Assembly (NCBI GenBank): GCA_013399115.1
Contig: VXAA01000911.1
Span: 1 to 64,000, forward strand
Length of the DNA stretch: 64,000 nucleotides
Direction: 5' to 3'
Source of the DNA: Anseranas semipalmata
Taxonomy: Eukaryota; Chordata; Aves; Anseriformes; Anseranatidae
Part shown: piece after piece, positions 11,497-24,782 of the stretch
Layout of the letters: every line of letters starts with the position of its first letter
Numbering within the stretch: position 1 is the stretch's first letter
Program-made: the position numbers and the translations under genes
The notes under the pieces: model-generated
Seen by the model: the letters and a program-made list of their open reading frames with translations, nothing else
What the model was told of the DNA's origin: nothing
Databases searched by the model: none

Positions 11497-14400
11497 CTTT
11501 CTTAAGGAGGGGCCTGTTCAGCCTCACTGGTATGTTTGGTAACAGTATAATTAGAAAGCTAAAAATAATGTACTGAAAGCAACAGTTTCATAGGAGGTGT
11601 CCCAGTTTGTCTCTGGCGACACTGGGCTCTGGCTCATGTTTGCTTAGCAAAGAGCTGAGGTGGTTTAAGGCACTTTTGAGCTATTTCTTTTCACTCACCA
11701 GCGCCCCGTCAGTGGCAAAAAAGCATCGGGATGCTTTGCTGGGAAAGGCAGTAAGGTAGCTGATATACCTGGTGGCTGCTAAAATGACATTTGACGCAAT
11801 CTGTTGTGCTGTACAAAGGGCTCACCCAGTGCAAGGGCAGGTCAGGCAGATGGGGGCAGTGATTTCTTGTGTGGTCAAAGCTAGGGCTTGGCTGTTGGTG
11901 CTTCTCATCTCACTTACCCCCATCTTCATCTTTGACCTGGTACTACATGTGGTTCTCCTTCAGCAGTGCACACCTCCAGTATGTGGTTACACTATTTTTC
12001 AAGTTTACAGCACATATGAAGATTAATTGCTGTTTAGAAAGAGAAGATACTTTGTTTCTAGACTGCTTCAATGGACCTGAATTCAAATCCACTAAGATGA
12101 GAAGAAAAATTTCCCTCAGATTTTCGAGAGGTTAGCATTGTTCCCAATTAATGTTATTATTTTGGAGCAGTTCTGCTCTGTGTGGCCCCACAAGCAAGCC
12201 ATCTTTTTTTTTTGTTTGTTTGTGTTTTAATGCACTGTCTTTAGATTATGTGGTGGTATTTATTTATTTATTATCATTGCCCCCTGTGGCTATTTACGGG
12301 AGTGGAAAGTGGGCAATGGACATTGCCTTTGTGAGCAGCCATCATTTGCCTATGCTTGGTGCCACATAACTGAGAAATGGACATTAAGCCCCAGTTCTGC
12401 TAACAGCAAAATATTGTAGATGGAGATTTATCACACTCTGTGTTTATTTAGAATTTATTACAATGCTTACCAAAACCCTACCCAATGCTTTAAGTATCTT
12501 GGTGTGAACAACAAAGATACAAATGAAAGAACAACTTCCCCATCTTTGTCTGACATCTGGCAGGCCTCAGCTCTATCAGCAATAATGCTTTTATCCTTAA
12601 AGATAGCACTGCAAGCAGTATTCATTTTAATTTTTTGTTATTATTTTGCTTCCTTGCATGCAGTGACAGGCCATAAATTCCTCTTTTTTTTTTTTCTCAC
12701 TAGTTTTTATTATGTATTTGTAGTGTGCTGATTGTCAGAATCTGAACCAGAATCAGGATCCCATTAATGCTGGTTCTTCACAGACCCGGTGTAAGAAAAA
12801 AGCTCTCTGAGATGCTTAGGAAGCCTGTTTTCCCACTTAGCTCTATACTTTGAGTACATGTTGTTCTGGAGTAGAGTTTGAATGAGGGAAAATGCAAATT
12901 ACAAAATAAGGATTTCATACCATGCTCTTGGCGCCAGGTGAAATTCCTCTTGTTGCTGATTCCTTGTCATTTTTATTATGCGTCTTCCAGCGTGCACTCT
13001 TTTTCCTCAGGCCCCATACCTTACATGTGTGTGATTGTAAGAGAATGTCAACACATTGTTTGCTTTACCTTGTAACTGTGTGGAAAAGTTTGAAGTGACA
13101 GATCTTGAAAATGATGACACCCAAACAGAAGCAGAGAGACTTGGAAAGTCTCCCAAAATTGTTGTCATTAAGTGTCCCATATTTTGTGAATTGCTCACCT
13201 GATCGTTTGGAGACTGATTTGTGACCTTCAAACATTGAATGCCTGAGAAGCCATCAGGGTGGTAGGGAGTTGGGACTGGCTTTATATCAATTTAAATGTA
13301 CAGAACACTTGTGGGGTTTTATTTATTTGTTCCTGCCCCCTGTTGTCATTTTAGTCCTCTTTTGGTATCCAAAGGTAAACTACAGAGGAGGAGTAGCTAC
13401 TGAAGTCTGCCTTGTTCTGAACTGTTACTTTCAAACTTTATTTTGCCTCTTAGGTGAAATGGGGAGTAAATTTAACAGCTATGGTTTGTGAGCCATGCTT
13501 GGCTCAAACGATAATAAATTGTTAAACAGGCTTCCATTGGCTTTTGAAGGGAAGCAAATGCAGCCCAGTGCTGCAGCTATTGAAATTCCAGTAAATGGTG
13601 AATACCAGTAATAAATAAAAAGGCACAAGAAACAAGTTTCAGTTGAAGCCTTTTAACCTTCATTACAAGTTCTTTTTCAAAATTGGGAATGGCTTGTTTT
13701 ATACGCATGCTATGTTTTAACGTTTCCCCATGGACTAGCTGATCCAATGCTGAGTCCTTCAGATAGTGCTGTAAGAGCAGCAGAGGTGTATCTGCCTGCT
13801 GGACTGGGTATGAAGATATGTCAATACATGTACCTGCAGAGCAGAAGGTGGGCATGGACAAGCCCTACACTGAACTCCATGGGACATCTGCTGGGTTAAT
13901 GCATCTGCTTTGTGTGCATCTGCAGCACAGCTGGGGTGTTGTTCCTGTGTGTAGCTTGGTTTCTCCTTGCAGCAGACCTATGGGAGCATCAGTTTCAGGG
14001 TAACCTAGTTGTGTGAGAGGGTCCCTGGATCTCAAATGTGTTCCTCCATCTCAGCGGGTGTGGTTTCCAGGCAGTTTTTGACTATGGATTTTGGGTTTGC
14101 ATACCAAAGTGACAGCTATGCTGCCCTTGGGCCAGTCTACAACATCTCTGGCCCTGTTGATCATGAAGCTGTTGAAGTCAACAGCGGTTGTCACTGCAGG
14201 CTTAATAGTGCAGGATCACATACTGATTTAGGGAAGGACAGGCCCCAAAACAGGGTGGATCCAACCTCTACCATTGAGAATAAGCCATGGAGCAAAGATC
14301 AGAGGCAAACAGCATGATCCCCAAAACATGACAGCTGCTGTGGGTGTGTTGGGAAGGTCAAATCCATGTGTGGCCAATAGCTTCTCTGTGGAGTGGTGGT

Positions 14401-16660
14401 AAAGTGTTTTTCCCTGTGTTCAAGGCTCAGCTCCCATAATTGCCTTGGAGCAAAAGTCACCATGTCTCATCTCAGCTAAGCTTTAGGGAAGAAAAAGAGG
14501 GCTGTCCTGTTGTGTGGTGGTGCCATGCATTTCTCTCCCCACTGTCTAAGACCAGGCAGGCAGGGCTGGACACTCTGGATCAAGGCACACAGCAGAAAAA
14601 CAGCGTTTCTGGACTTGTGGTGGTTTGCTTTCAATAAGAAGGAGGATTTTGAATCTCAGTTTGAGTTAATGAAAAAGGGCATAAGTGCTTTCAGGAGGGA
14701 TGAAAAGACGTGTGTGTGAATGTATGATCTGGGCAGCCACGGGTCACGTCTTCATTGCCTGAGAACAACGTGGATCTTTTTTTTATATATACATGTTTGT
14801 TTAAAGCAAAACAAAAAGATGCAGAATTTAGGAGGAAAAGCTGGGAACACTGATTCAGTATCAGAACACCTTCCACATCCATTCTGTGCACAGGCAGATA
14901 TATCTTTATATCCCATTTTGAAATTCTGATGTGTGATGCTGTAGATTAAGTGTGGGATGATGGTTGACATTTTGGTTAACTTCATATTATATTATTTTTA
15001 ATCAGGAGCTGGTGCTCAAAATAAATGCTAAGTCAACTTCAGTGGTCTCACTAAGTGGTAATAAGAATTGTGATGTTATTCTTTGCAGTATAATTAATAG
15101 CAATGCATATAAGGAACTTTTTGGTAGTTAACTTTTGACACTAAACTACTTTTTAGAGAACTCTTAAGAAAAATAGATATGCAAAAGCATTTGTTTGTGT
15201 TCAGGATCATGTTCACAGTTGATAGAAATTAAAATTATTATCATGCTGACCAGGCTTTAGGTGTAGCACAGAAGTCAGTGGGATTTACAACTGATTTTGC
15301 AGTCTCTGGCCATTCCTGTCTTCCTTGGTAAGGAAGCTCCTTGAAACAGAGGAAGAAGTCAAACAAAGGACTGTGCTATATCACAGCTCTAATTAAATGA
15401 CTAAAGCTTGTCCTTCCTCCCATGTTTTCCAAATTAATTTGTAACTAATATTTTAACAGAACACAAAATCTGCAGGCAACCTGCAAGAAGGGGGTTATTT
15501 CCATTTAATAATATTTTCTTGACAGAGAAACAAAAGAAATGTCCTGCAGAGTTAATCACAAATATCCATTGAGAATAAACATGTGAAATGTTACATCAAC
15601 AATATTCCTATGTATGCAGTGCTCTGAGATCTGTTGCTATTAAGAATATGTTTAGAAGGCATGGGTGTGCAAAGGAATGGAGATGTTATATGCAGATCCA
15701 TATATTTATATATACCCACCAACTGTATAACCTACACACTAGACTTTACATAGCACTGTATCAGTTTCATCCTACTGCTGCCTGCAATACTTCCCTGGAC
15801 TTAATTATGTGCTAGAGGAACTTCACAGCATCCAAAGGTAAATACATTATTAAAAGGAAGAGCTTGGCAATGACACAAGCTACAATCAGGAGTGCTAAAC
15901 TATAAAATGTTGGGTGACGACTCATGTTTGCCAAGCTCGCTTGCCACGCATACACCTGATTGTGCTTCTCAAGCCATCCTGGCTGCGGGTGGAAGTATAG
16001 CTAGGTAGCTGGAGTGAGAATGGATGTGTAGCCACCTGAAGTTTATTTAGATAATAAACAGTTCCTGTACAGAAAATCATCCTTAAAAGCTGAGTCCTGG
16101 GGATTTCTTTAGAAGAGGATCTATAGTTGCTTTTGCCCCAAGGAGCAAACCAATTTGCTTGTGAGAGCTGGTGAGCAAGCTGCCTGCTGCTGGCTGTGAA
16201 GAAAGTAGTGCTGTGAATCACTGCAAAGAGCTGAACTCTGAAAAATCACATTTTTTCATGTCAAAACTGGGTTACTTAGGTTGCATTTGGCACCACAAAG
16301 CAGCTTTCACTCCCTGCCTCCCTCCACCCCACATTTTATTCTGTATAAAACAAGACCCCCCTCTCTGTGGAAGAGAGAAAAGCCACAGTAATGAAAGCAT
16401 GCTTCTCGTTTCAGACTTGCTTTGTTGTGTGTGTGTTGTGTTTTTTTTTTTCCCCTGTGCAGTTTTATAAACACCCACACAGGAGCTCAGCTTTAGGTAT
16501 GTCCTATATAGAGCTCTGCAGCCTGTGTGTCTGCTTTATGGACAGGTGCAGCGCTGATGGTCTCATGGGGCTGCAGCCATTCCTAAAATATTTACAGGCA
16601 CTTTACCTTGGAGAGGAGTTACCTGGGTTTGATTCCTCTGAAGGCCAGAAGATTTCATGA

Positions 16661-16985
16661 TCTAGCAGCTTTTAATGTTTGTTGCCCTGCTAACATGGAG
16701 AGTCAGCTCAGATCCCAATATGAGGCGTTGTAACCGGTGCTTGGCTTCAAGGCAGAAGGGAGGGGCCATCCACACCATCACACTGCCTGATCCCACTCTG
16801 AACTCCAGACTCAATGCGTTTGCCACTGTTGTTAAGCATTCATCGAGAGAACTGATGTGCTGTGCTCTGCAGGAACCCTGTGCAGCGCTCGTTTCGGGGA
16901 GGAGGAGCAGCAGCATCCCACCCGGGTTCGGTGCTGGGCGGGCTGGGGCTGGGCTACCTCCCAGGAGCAACAATGGACACCTTAG
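16661..16985 (+). other. Locally GC-rich patch of unknown function
   Basis: This stretch, especially 16880-16960, is clearly richer in G+C than its surroundings and has several CpGs (CAGCGCTCGTTTCGGG, CCCGGGTTCGG, GGGCGGG). It ends at CAACAATGGACACC, a fair start-codon context followed by only a short open frame. A plus-strand frame of 147 codons (16675-17118) runs across it, with no recognisable domain. It is too short and too CpG-sparse for a typical CpG island. It may be a conserved regulatory element, an untranslated exon or a chance composition patch. Confidence 0.2.
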
Positions 16986-17534
16986 CACCTATACTCAATG
17001 CAGAAAGTATATACATACTCTCAATTTCAACTCAAGGTGGCTTTTATCCCTGACCTACATCTGTAATGTGATCACTGGGTCTAGCCCTCTCTGTTTACAT
17101 ACCACCATCCTGCTCTAGGAATGTGCGTTGCATGTGAGTGTTTGCAAAATCGGGGTGCGAACAAAACTGGCACACTGTTCTCTGTCCCAGCCTGTTGTCT
17201 TCCTGGTAATAACCCCATATTTGCCTGTTGTTTTCGGTCCTTGTTCTCAATCTGCATCCTTGCAGAGTAGGCTCGATGGGATTCAGTGTTTGCTGCAAAT
17301 CAGCATTTAACTTTGATAGTGAGGTTTCATACTCAGTTGTTATTGCTGGTGATAACATAGGACAGTTTCACTTTCTGGGCAATTTGAAATGCTAATGGTA
17401 ATCAGAAATTATAAGTGGCTGCTTCTGGGTGAGTGACAGGATGCCAGAATCAACATTTATCTGTTAAAGTCACTCTTCATTACAACAAAAACAAGTATTG
17501 TCTGTTCTGACCACAAGTTTCTAACTGGGTTTCC

Positions 17535-17536
17535 TT

Positions 17537-17567
<31 letters not shown>

Positions 17568-17569
17568 TT
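17535..17569. repeat. (TTTA)n microsatellite
   Basis: About nine tandem TTTA units, essentially uninterrupted. Confidence 0.95.
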
Positions 17570-17667
17570 CATTTCTAGTTTATGTCTACGTAGTGAACCA
17601 TGCTAGAATTGTATTTATTTTTAAATCTGATTTCCAATAAATATATTCTACATCTTTCTATTTTATT

Positions 17668-17690
17668 GGGGGGGGGNNNNGGGGGGGCGG
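17668..17690. repeat. Poly(G) run with a 4-base assembly gap
   Basis: G9, then NNNN (17677-17680), then G7 and CGG. The gap probably reflects sequencing failure across a long G homopolymer that could form a G-quadruplex. Confidence 0.9.
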
Positions 17691-20600
17691 GCGAGCTATG
17701 ATTTAGGTTTCTTTCTTTTTTCCTTGTTTTGTTTCTAGTTTCTTGATGCAGTCCAACCCACTGCTCCTTTTCGTCAAGGAATAATAGCTTTTTCAGAGCA
17801 CTCTGCTGCATGAAGTGCTGTATCTACCAGCTTGACCAGATTCCTCTTCCTTGTAATCAGCACATATGTCATACGCCACCTTTCTCTTCCCTGGGTCTGA
17901 GGCTACAGTGATTTTAATGGGTTTAAAGACTACTTCAGCATTAATATCAGAAACGTTCATTTATTCATATTGCTTCTGACACGTTGTACAGATATTGCAG
18001 TTATTGTAACATTGTGTGTGCTTCAGATATTAGATGTCCTTTGATAATTTTACAAGATGCATTTTGCCTAATTATTCAGTCCCTAATTAGTTCAGGCTCT
18101 CTGTGACATCAGGGCAGCACTGGGTGCACATGCTGCAGATTCCAGGAAAGGGATTTAAAGCTATGCTGCATTCCTGGGCTTGCTGGGGCTCGCGACGGGC
18201 TGGCAGAAATAGCTCCTTCTTGCCTCAAATATAGCCCAGCGTTGTCTCTGCCACCCATGGCTTGGCTCCTGCTCCCTCTTGGCTATTCTCTGCTTTAGTG
18301 TGACAGTGGCTCTGGATCTGCCTGCCAGGCGTGGGTGACTCATGGCAATGTCCCTGCATCACCTCTGCCCATCCCTACACTCCTGGGATAAGTCACCAGC
18401 TGGGGGATTTCCTTTAAAAGGAGCTGAGGGTTGAGGAAGGAGAAATGTTGTGAACGGACTGGAAAAAATGGCCCTTCCCGAGGATTTAATATGTAACGGC
18501 AATTGGCAGTCGGGTGCTATTGCTCTTATTGTGTTAGCTGGGTTGTTCTTGTTTGATGCTATGAAGCACAGCAGAAGTCATGAAGTGCCTGTTTTGGGAG
18601 ATTTTTGTTATTGTTGTTCATTTGAGACTAGGCAGAGCAAAGGATTTATTTAAAAATACCAACAGAAACAAGTAGAGAATAGGAAATGAAATTAAAATGC
18701 GGTGGAAGCAGAGGCTAAGAAATGAATCTACGTAAACAGAGGAAGAAACTGGATTTTTTTTTTTTTTTAAGACATAAGATTTTGAATGTTGAAAGTGGGA
18801 ATAGACAAAAATTATCTTAAAAAAAAAAAAAGAGAAATGAAGAAAAGAAAAAAACCTTTTCTGATCAGTGAGGCTGGGCTCATGTGACTTTTCTGATGGG
18901 CTTTCCTTGTCCGCCTGCAAATGCTGCGCTCTGGCAGCCATGCTATCACCATGTGGATTCATCACAAGAGCCCTGGTGGTCCTCACCAAAAACCACACTG
19001 CTCTGCATGCAGGATGAGCCCTGAGCCAGGAGCCGTCCCATTAAACCCTCACCGCTGACCTCAGACATGCCCAGCTCTGCTCACGGCAAGATTTAGCACA
19101 GGAGCAGTCTGTGTCAAAAGTCTGTCCCAAAAGCCCACATTTTATCATCCCTTAGCGCAACCACCTCTGAGCAAGACTTTGAGCACTAAGGTAATTTCAG
19201 GACTGGGAAATAGAGTAATTACAGCCAGGGAATTTTTATTACATGTTATTTTCCAATTTGTGCTGTATTGTCTTTGTGGAATAAGATATTTTACAAGTGA
19301 GTTACTCCTAGGAGCTTTCCGTAAGCCCCTGTTTGTGTGTTGGGCAGTAACCTGTGTATTTCCTATCTTCTGTATGAGATGCACACATTTTGCAAGTGTT
19401 GACTCTGCAGGGAAGATGAGCCTTTCTGAAGCCCCATCCTGGCATCACTGGCAAAGTGTTACGAGCAGTAACAGCCAGCTCTGAAAAGTGCTTCCTTCTT
19501 TTGTTAGTATAGAAGTTCACCTCTCCTTGTTTTATCTTTTGCTATATCAGCCCAAAAAGGATGGCTGCACACCTTTGATGTGAAACAGGCAATGAATTAC
19601 AAGCAGAGGATTGAAAGTTGGAGAAATTTAGATGTCTCTCTCATTCTGGATACAAATCATAACCTGGAATCTGAAGCAGCTGCTCAGAGGTGCAGGAGAC
19701 CTGCACTGGTACCCTGTAAATCTTTGCAAGATTCTAGGGCAAACCTTGAGTTTTGCAAGACCCTTTGTAGTCTTTTGGGCAGACACAGTGTGTTTTCTGG
19801 AGTTTTTAGCAGACCAGCTTTTAGATATCTCACATTACAAGGTGATGCAGCTGATGCTGTGGCCTGTTCCTGTGTCCTTCGCATCTTTTTTTTTTTTTTT
19901 TTTTAAATGACTTAAAATACTACTTTGTCTTGAGCTAGAGAAAAATTCCTTTTCCGGTGGTTGATTGGTTTTATGTTTGATGGTAGTGTTGCATGTTACA
20001 TAGTGTTGATGTCAGGTGTCACCCCAAGCACCCCAGGAGCTCTCTGCCAGGCACCATGTGAGCGGGGGACTGAGAACCTGGCATTTGCTTTCAGCATCAA
20101 GAGAAGGAAATAGGTTGTTTCTCTTTCTTGCTTTCCCACCTTCTCAGTTGTCTCAGTTTTGCTTCTGTTTGAAGACCTTGCGTTAGGCAATATTGGTGTC
20201 TTGACTGCAAATGAAGTCTGTGCTTGGTCGTCTGGTTGGCACGCTGTGCTCCTGGAGTCACTCTTGAATTGAAGGAGATGAAGGTGGTTGTGTGCGCAAA
20301 CATTATTTTATGAGTAAGGAAAATTGTCCCAATCATACTTATCAAGTTTGCTTCTTTTTTTGGTCAACCTGAAGCACTGTGTATCTTTTTAAAGGGCTGA
20401 AATTACTCAAAATAACTGGATTTTTGGTTTTAGAAGTCAGTTGTAAAGTAATTTTGTGATGATTTTGCTGACTGAGACAGCAGCATGTTATATTTCTGTT
20501 CCTCTTGTCCCTTAAGACCTTCATAAAATGAGATCTTCTACCTCATGAGCCTGTCAAAATGACTGCATTTTAAAGTAAATATGAAGACATCAGTGAACAT

Positions 20601-21049
20601 AATTTTCTTTGAGTTCAGTCCGGGCCTAATGGCTTTGACAGAACATTCAGTTAATTTTGCTCTAGGCTTCTCCTGCAATCTATCCTAAGGAAATTACCGG
20701 GGATGATCAGATTTCTTTGTTTGTGAGAGATGAATGCTGCTGAATTGCCTGCTTTCTCCTTGCTGGTGTGGCCATGAGCTGGCATCGACTTTCCAGAGCG
20801 CATGCTGTGACTTTGCACACAAGTAGAGGTCCTCAGTGGTGAGGCCTCAGAGGCCTTGGTGTCCTCTGCACAGACTAGCATTGCAAGGGATTTTAGTAAG
20901 ACTTTAAAGAGAGGAGAGCAGGTATGATGTTGTGTTGGAATAGTTAGCTTAAAAACTTTCTGAAATATGCATTAATGTAGGCTTAAAAAAAAAGAGTTTA
21001 GGCAACTGTCTATTAGGAATCATTTAGATGGAGCTGACTGGGGGATGAG

Positions 21050-21662
21050 TGAGGCTGGGGGATGAGTGGCTGGAAAGCTGNNNNNNNNNNNNNNNNNNNN
21101 NNNNNNNNNNNNNNNNNNNNNNNNNNNNNNNNNNNNNNNNNNNNNNNNNNNNNNNNNNNNNNNNNNNNNNNNNNNNNNNNNNNNNNNNNNNNNNNNNNNN
21201 NNNNNNNNNNNNNNNNNNNNNNNNNNNNNNNNNNNNNNNNNNNNNNNNNNNNNNNNNNNNNNNNNNNNNNNNNNNNNNNNNNNNNNNNNNNNNNNNNNNN
21301 NNNNNNNNNNNNNNNNNNNNNNNNNNNNNNNNNNNNNNNNNNNNNNNNNNNNNNNNNNNNNNNNNNNNNNNNNNNNNNNNNNNNNNNNNNNNNNNNNNNN
21401 NNNNNNNNNNNNNNNNNNNNNNNNNNNNNNNNNNNNNNNNNNNNNNNNNNNNNNNNNNNNNNNNNNNNNNNNNNNNNNNNNNNNNNNNNNNNNNNNNNNN
21501 NNNNNNNNNNNNNNNNNNNNNNNNNNNNNNNNNNNNNNNNNNNNNNNNNNNNNNNNNNNNNNNNNNNNNNNNNNNNTGGAGGGCTTGTTAGTGTTAGGTC
21601 ATAGGTTGGACTAGGTGATCTTGAAGGTCTCTTCCAACCAAAATGATTCTGTGATTCTGTGA
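21050..21662 (+). mobile_element. CR1 LINE 3' copy interrupted by the 496-base gap
   Basis: The left flank of the gap (21052-21080) reads like the CR1 ORF2 text around GGCTGGGGGATGAGTGGCTG. The right flank (21577-21662) is the CR1 3' end: a GGTTGGACTAGGTGATCTTG core, TCTTCCAACC and a tail ATTCTGTGATTCTGTG. Both flanks are on the same strand and in the order expected of one element, so the gap most likely sits inside a single CR1 copy. In the CR1 at 60.7 kb the matching landmarks are about 600 bases apart, against 496 N here, so the gap size is plausible but may be nominal. A short direct repeat, CTGGGGGATGAGTG, is present just left of the gap. Confidence 0.75.
21081..21576. other. Assembly gap, 496 N
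   Basis: Unsequenced. Open frames running across it consist of undetermined residues and mean nothing. Confidence 1.
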
Positions 21663-24581
21663 CTCATAGGAAGGGGTGGGAGGAGGACCGAAGAATTGCA
21701 GGAAAGGGTGAGGGGAGGACTAGATGAACTTGCAATTTTCTTTCAGCCTTATCTTTTATAAAACCTTAAATCACAATGTGACAAACTATGGCTTCAGTTG
21801 CAGGCATGCTATTTGTGCTGATTACAGAGCCTCATGTACATGATCAAGGCCAGAAATTATCTCTGTAAACCAAATGTCCACGTTCCCTGGCCAGCAGTAG
21901 AAGCCCTGTCTCAAAGCCTACTTCAAGTAGGTTTGGGGCTGATTCCTGCTAGCTCTGCTGTATGGGAGAAAAGCCTTCTATTAATCCTGCCAATTTTCAT
22001 CTGACAACCACAGCACATTGTTCTCACATTTAAAAGCCACATGGGTAAATGTAATTCATTAACAATTAAGCCATGAGGCTGGCCACATTCACCAGCCCAC
22101 AGGCTCATGTATTATATGATGGAAAGCATTGCTTTTGCATACTATCAGTGCTTAGCATCGACCAGCAGAGAAGCTGATGTGGTGCTGTTCCAACCCCTTT
22201 CTCCCAGCTGTTGTCCAGCTCACAGTTAGGTGTTTGGCTTATAACTATGGACAAATGAATGAACAATTTGTTTACCATGTTGTAATTAATCCAAAACAGC
22301 CTTGCAGCTACAAGTATTTGCAAGCTGTTCATTTGGGTGATGGTCCAGGAGGTACTTCAGTTGCAGTGTTAAGAGACAATGGTTAAATCAGGAGGTGAAG
22401 AAAACAAAATGATGCGAATGGGATGCAGCTGGGTGAGTGAAATGACAGCAGAGCAAGGAAGTGGAGAAAGCAAGAATGGCCTGCAAATTTTAAGCAGCTG
22501 TCTGAAGTTTACTGTTTCCTTCAAAAAATGGCTTAAAGCAGAAAATAATTAGGGAGAAAGTGACTATTCAATACAGAAAAAATAAAACCAAGTGTGTGCA
22601 TACAAAAAGTAGGAAAAGTTGAACATGAGTGGAAAGAAGGTGTTAAAAAGTAAAAAACTTTGCTATTCGGGAGCAGAGCTTGTGCAACAAACTGAACAAG
22701 GCAAATTTTCTGCCTCTTTTTCACTTTAATTACTTTTTAACAAAATTAATCACTTTTTTTTTTAATCACTTTTTAACAAAACCTAGTCCCTTCCCATCTC
22801 TTCCAAAATGGGTCCTCCTGTGTGAGCTGTGGTGTTATGCCTTATAGAATACAAATACTTAAAATTATTCTATGTCAGTATGTTTGAAAACACAATGTAT
22901 TTAGAGTTTAAAAAAGAAAAATCTGAACAAATTGGTACTGGGGCTTTGATCTGAAACTGTTGTACTCTTGCATTTTAAAAGCAGTAATTTTGGACTTTGA
23001 GTCTCAGTTTAGTCTGAGAAGAAAAAGGTTGTTTAACCTTAAAAGTAATGAAATGGACCCCAGGTTTACTACCTAGCATCTAATATCTTTGCAGAAGACA
23101 TGTTTGCCAATTTTTTCTTAAGTTTTGTTTTGTCATAAAATAGTCTGAGTAGATTGTTTAATCAAAAATGTTGGCATTATAACATTTTCTCATTTTCTCT
23201 AAATAGTTTTTTTTTTTTCCTAGAGTATTTATGGAAAATAGTACTGTTCTGTATTTTCTGTGGAGAAAGATTTTATAACCAGTGCTATGAGCTATTTCAT
23301 GTTTTCACTAAATCTACCACTACATTTTAAAGCATTAGAGTAGCTTTTCTTAAAAATCCAACAAATGTAGCCATTTTCCACAAAAGGCAAGTTTCCATTT
23401 TCTCCAGGCTGGTACTTCATTGCACCAAATTACCACTTGCATGATTGTTCACCTGCCTTCCTTTTCTCATTGGAGATGTTTGCTGACAAGGAGTAATGAC
23501 GTGTCGTGTGGACAAGATGCACTTTAGGTTATGTTGCCCCTGAGCAATAAGTCATGGGGAAGCAAATGTTTCACCTATGCATTTGGTATACTCAGGTGCA
23601 TGAACAGTGGGGCAATTCAGGTGTCCTGCCCTTAGGCCTGTTTGGGGCATTTTGATCTCAATCTGGACAGCCAAATACAGTCTTCTGTAGCTGCAGCTAC
23701 AAAGGGATATTTAATTATTCCAACTAGGGAGCGTAAGGAAGCCAGATGCAAGCCTGGCCATGCCACTCCCAAATTGACTAAAGGACATTACCAGCACTGG
23801 TCTGAGCCAGCTGAGCTTCGTTGGACTTTTGACCTTATTCATCTCCTTGCATATCCACAGGGCAAGCATTTATACAGGAATGCATCCCAGACCGGGGTTT
23901 TAGACACAGACAAAGCCCCTGTATTTACTGCTGCAATTTTGAGAACACAGTTGTTTCAAATCAGTATCACACAATCACTGAACCAGTTTTCCAGGAGATA
24001 AAAGACTTTACCTTACTAGTTATTGAGGTATTAATTTATTGCTGCAAAGAGTTGTTAGGCAGGATTTATAAACAGTTCTGAAGGTTAGGAAAACTCAATA
24101 GGTGTGCCATACACTGATTTTAAATCCTCTCTAAATCCCAAACCTACTATATAGGTTGTGCTGCACAGCCAGGTATTTCAATTGTCTAAGCCATAGACAA
24201 TATGACGCATTTAAACACTACATGTTTTGATGTACTGAAATCTTGCATAGTTTTTTTTTTCTTAAAATATTATCTCAAAGACAGAAAAAAATGTCTTGTG
24301 AAATGAATGTTTCCTTTCCTTCATTAACGGCTATGAAAGAGGATGCTTCAGTGGGAGTCTTGCCTGGCCTGCTTCTGTCTTGATGAGATTGAGTGAGGAA
24401 ACATTGGAATATGTGAGTGAAAATGTTAGCAAAAGTTATAAATTCATATATCTTACCAAGTATCTTTGTGAGCTTTTCAATCTCTCTGCCAATTAATCAT
24501 TATTTTCTGCTTCCATGTTATTTTCAGTGCCATTCCGAAGAATCAGTAAAAAAAAGCATTTCTAGAAAGAAAGAGGAAATG
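21663..24581. other. No recognised gene; noncoding stretch
   Basis: The stretch is AT-rich. It contains an imperfect direct repeat (22728-22745 and 22764-22781, 17 of 18 bases identical, built on ACTTTTTAACAAAA) and T runs at 22754-22763, 23207-23218 and 24251-24260. The 119-codon frame at 23642-24001 has a faint integrase-like look that I do not accept. Confidence 0.6.
22728..22781. repeat. Imperfect 18-bp direct repeat
   Basis: AATTACTTTTTAACAAAA at 22728 and AATCACTTTTTAACAAAA at 22764 differ at one base and are separated by an AT-rich spacer with a T10 run. Confidence 0.85.
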
Positions 24582-24655
24582 TGTTTTTTTTGTTTTGTTT
24601 TTGTTTGTTTGTTTGTTTGTTTGTGTTTTTTTTTTTGTTTGTTTGTTTGTTTTTC
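24582..24655. repeat. (TTTG)n microsatellite, compound with T runs
   Basis: Two blocks of GTTT units are separated by a T11 run. The 88-codon frame across it is a Phe/Cys/Val-rich artefact. Confidence 0.95.
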
Positions 24656-24782
24656 CCATCATCCATTAAATGATAGAAGCTGAAAGTACTGGTAATTTAT
24701 GAATTTTGAAAAAGCCTCCTTTAAATAGCTTGGAAGTTTAATTCTACATTGCCTTTGGGGAATATTTTTAAAGGTCTGTGCC

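Larger units (their letters stand above)
8144..16660. other. No recognised gene; noncoding stretch
   Basis: I see no coding sequence with recognisable domains. The 118-residue frame at 8239-8595 (+) is uninterrupted but matches nothing I know, and a frame of 136 residues overlaps it on the other strand. The stretch contains a (TTG)n tract near 10.4 kb, a 4-base gap inside a T run (11490-11493), T runs at 12204-12213, 12684-12695 and 16441-16451, and TATTTATTTATT near 12.26 kb. Confidence 0.6.
16986..21049. other. No recognised gene; noncoding stretch
   Basis: I see no recognisable exon. The region holds a (TTTA)n microsatellite, a G-run gap, T15 (18754-18768), A13 (18819-18831) and T19 (19886-19904). 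Around 18.07-18.12 kb, homeobox-like CCTAATTAG lies close to a CRE-like TGACATCA, a suggestive but unproven pairing. Confidence 0.6.

Noticed and set aside
21049..21614. Three frames of about 180 codons across the large gap
   Set aside because: They consist almost wholly of undetermined residues.
23642..24001. A 119-codon frame with a faint retroviral integrase flavour (…DTDKAPVFTA)
   Set aside because: The catalytic spacing does not fit, no neighbouring retroviral gene or LTR is present, and the likeness rests on a few residues.
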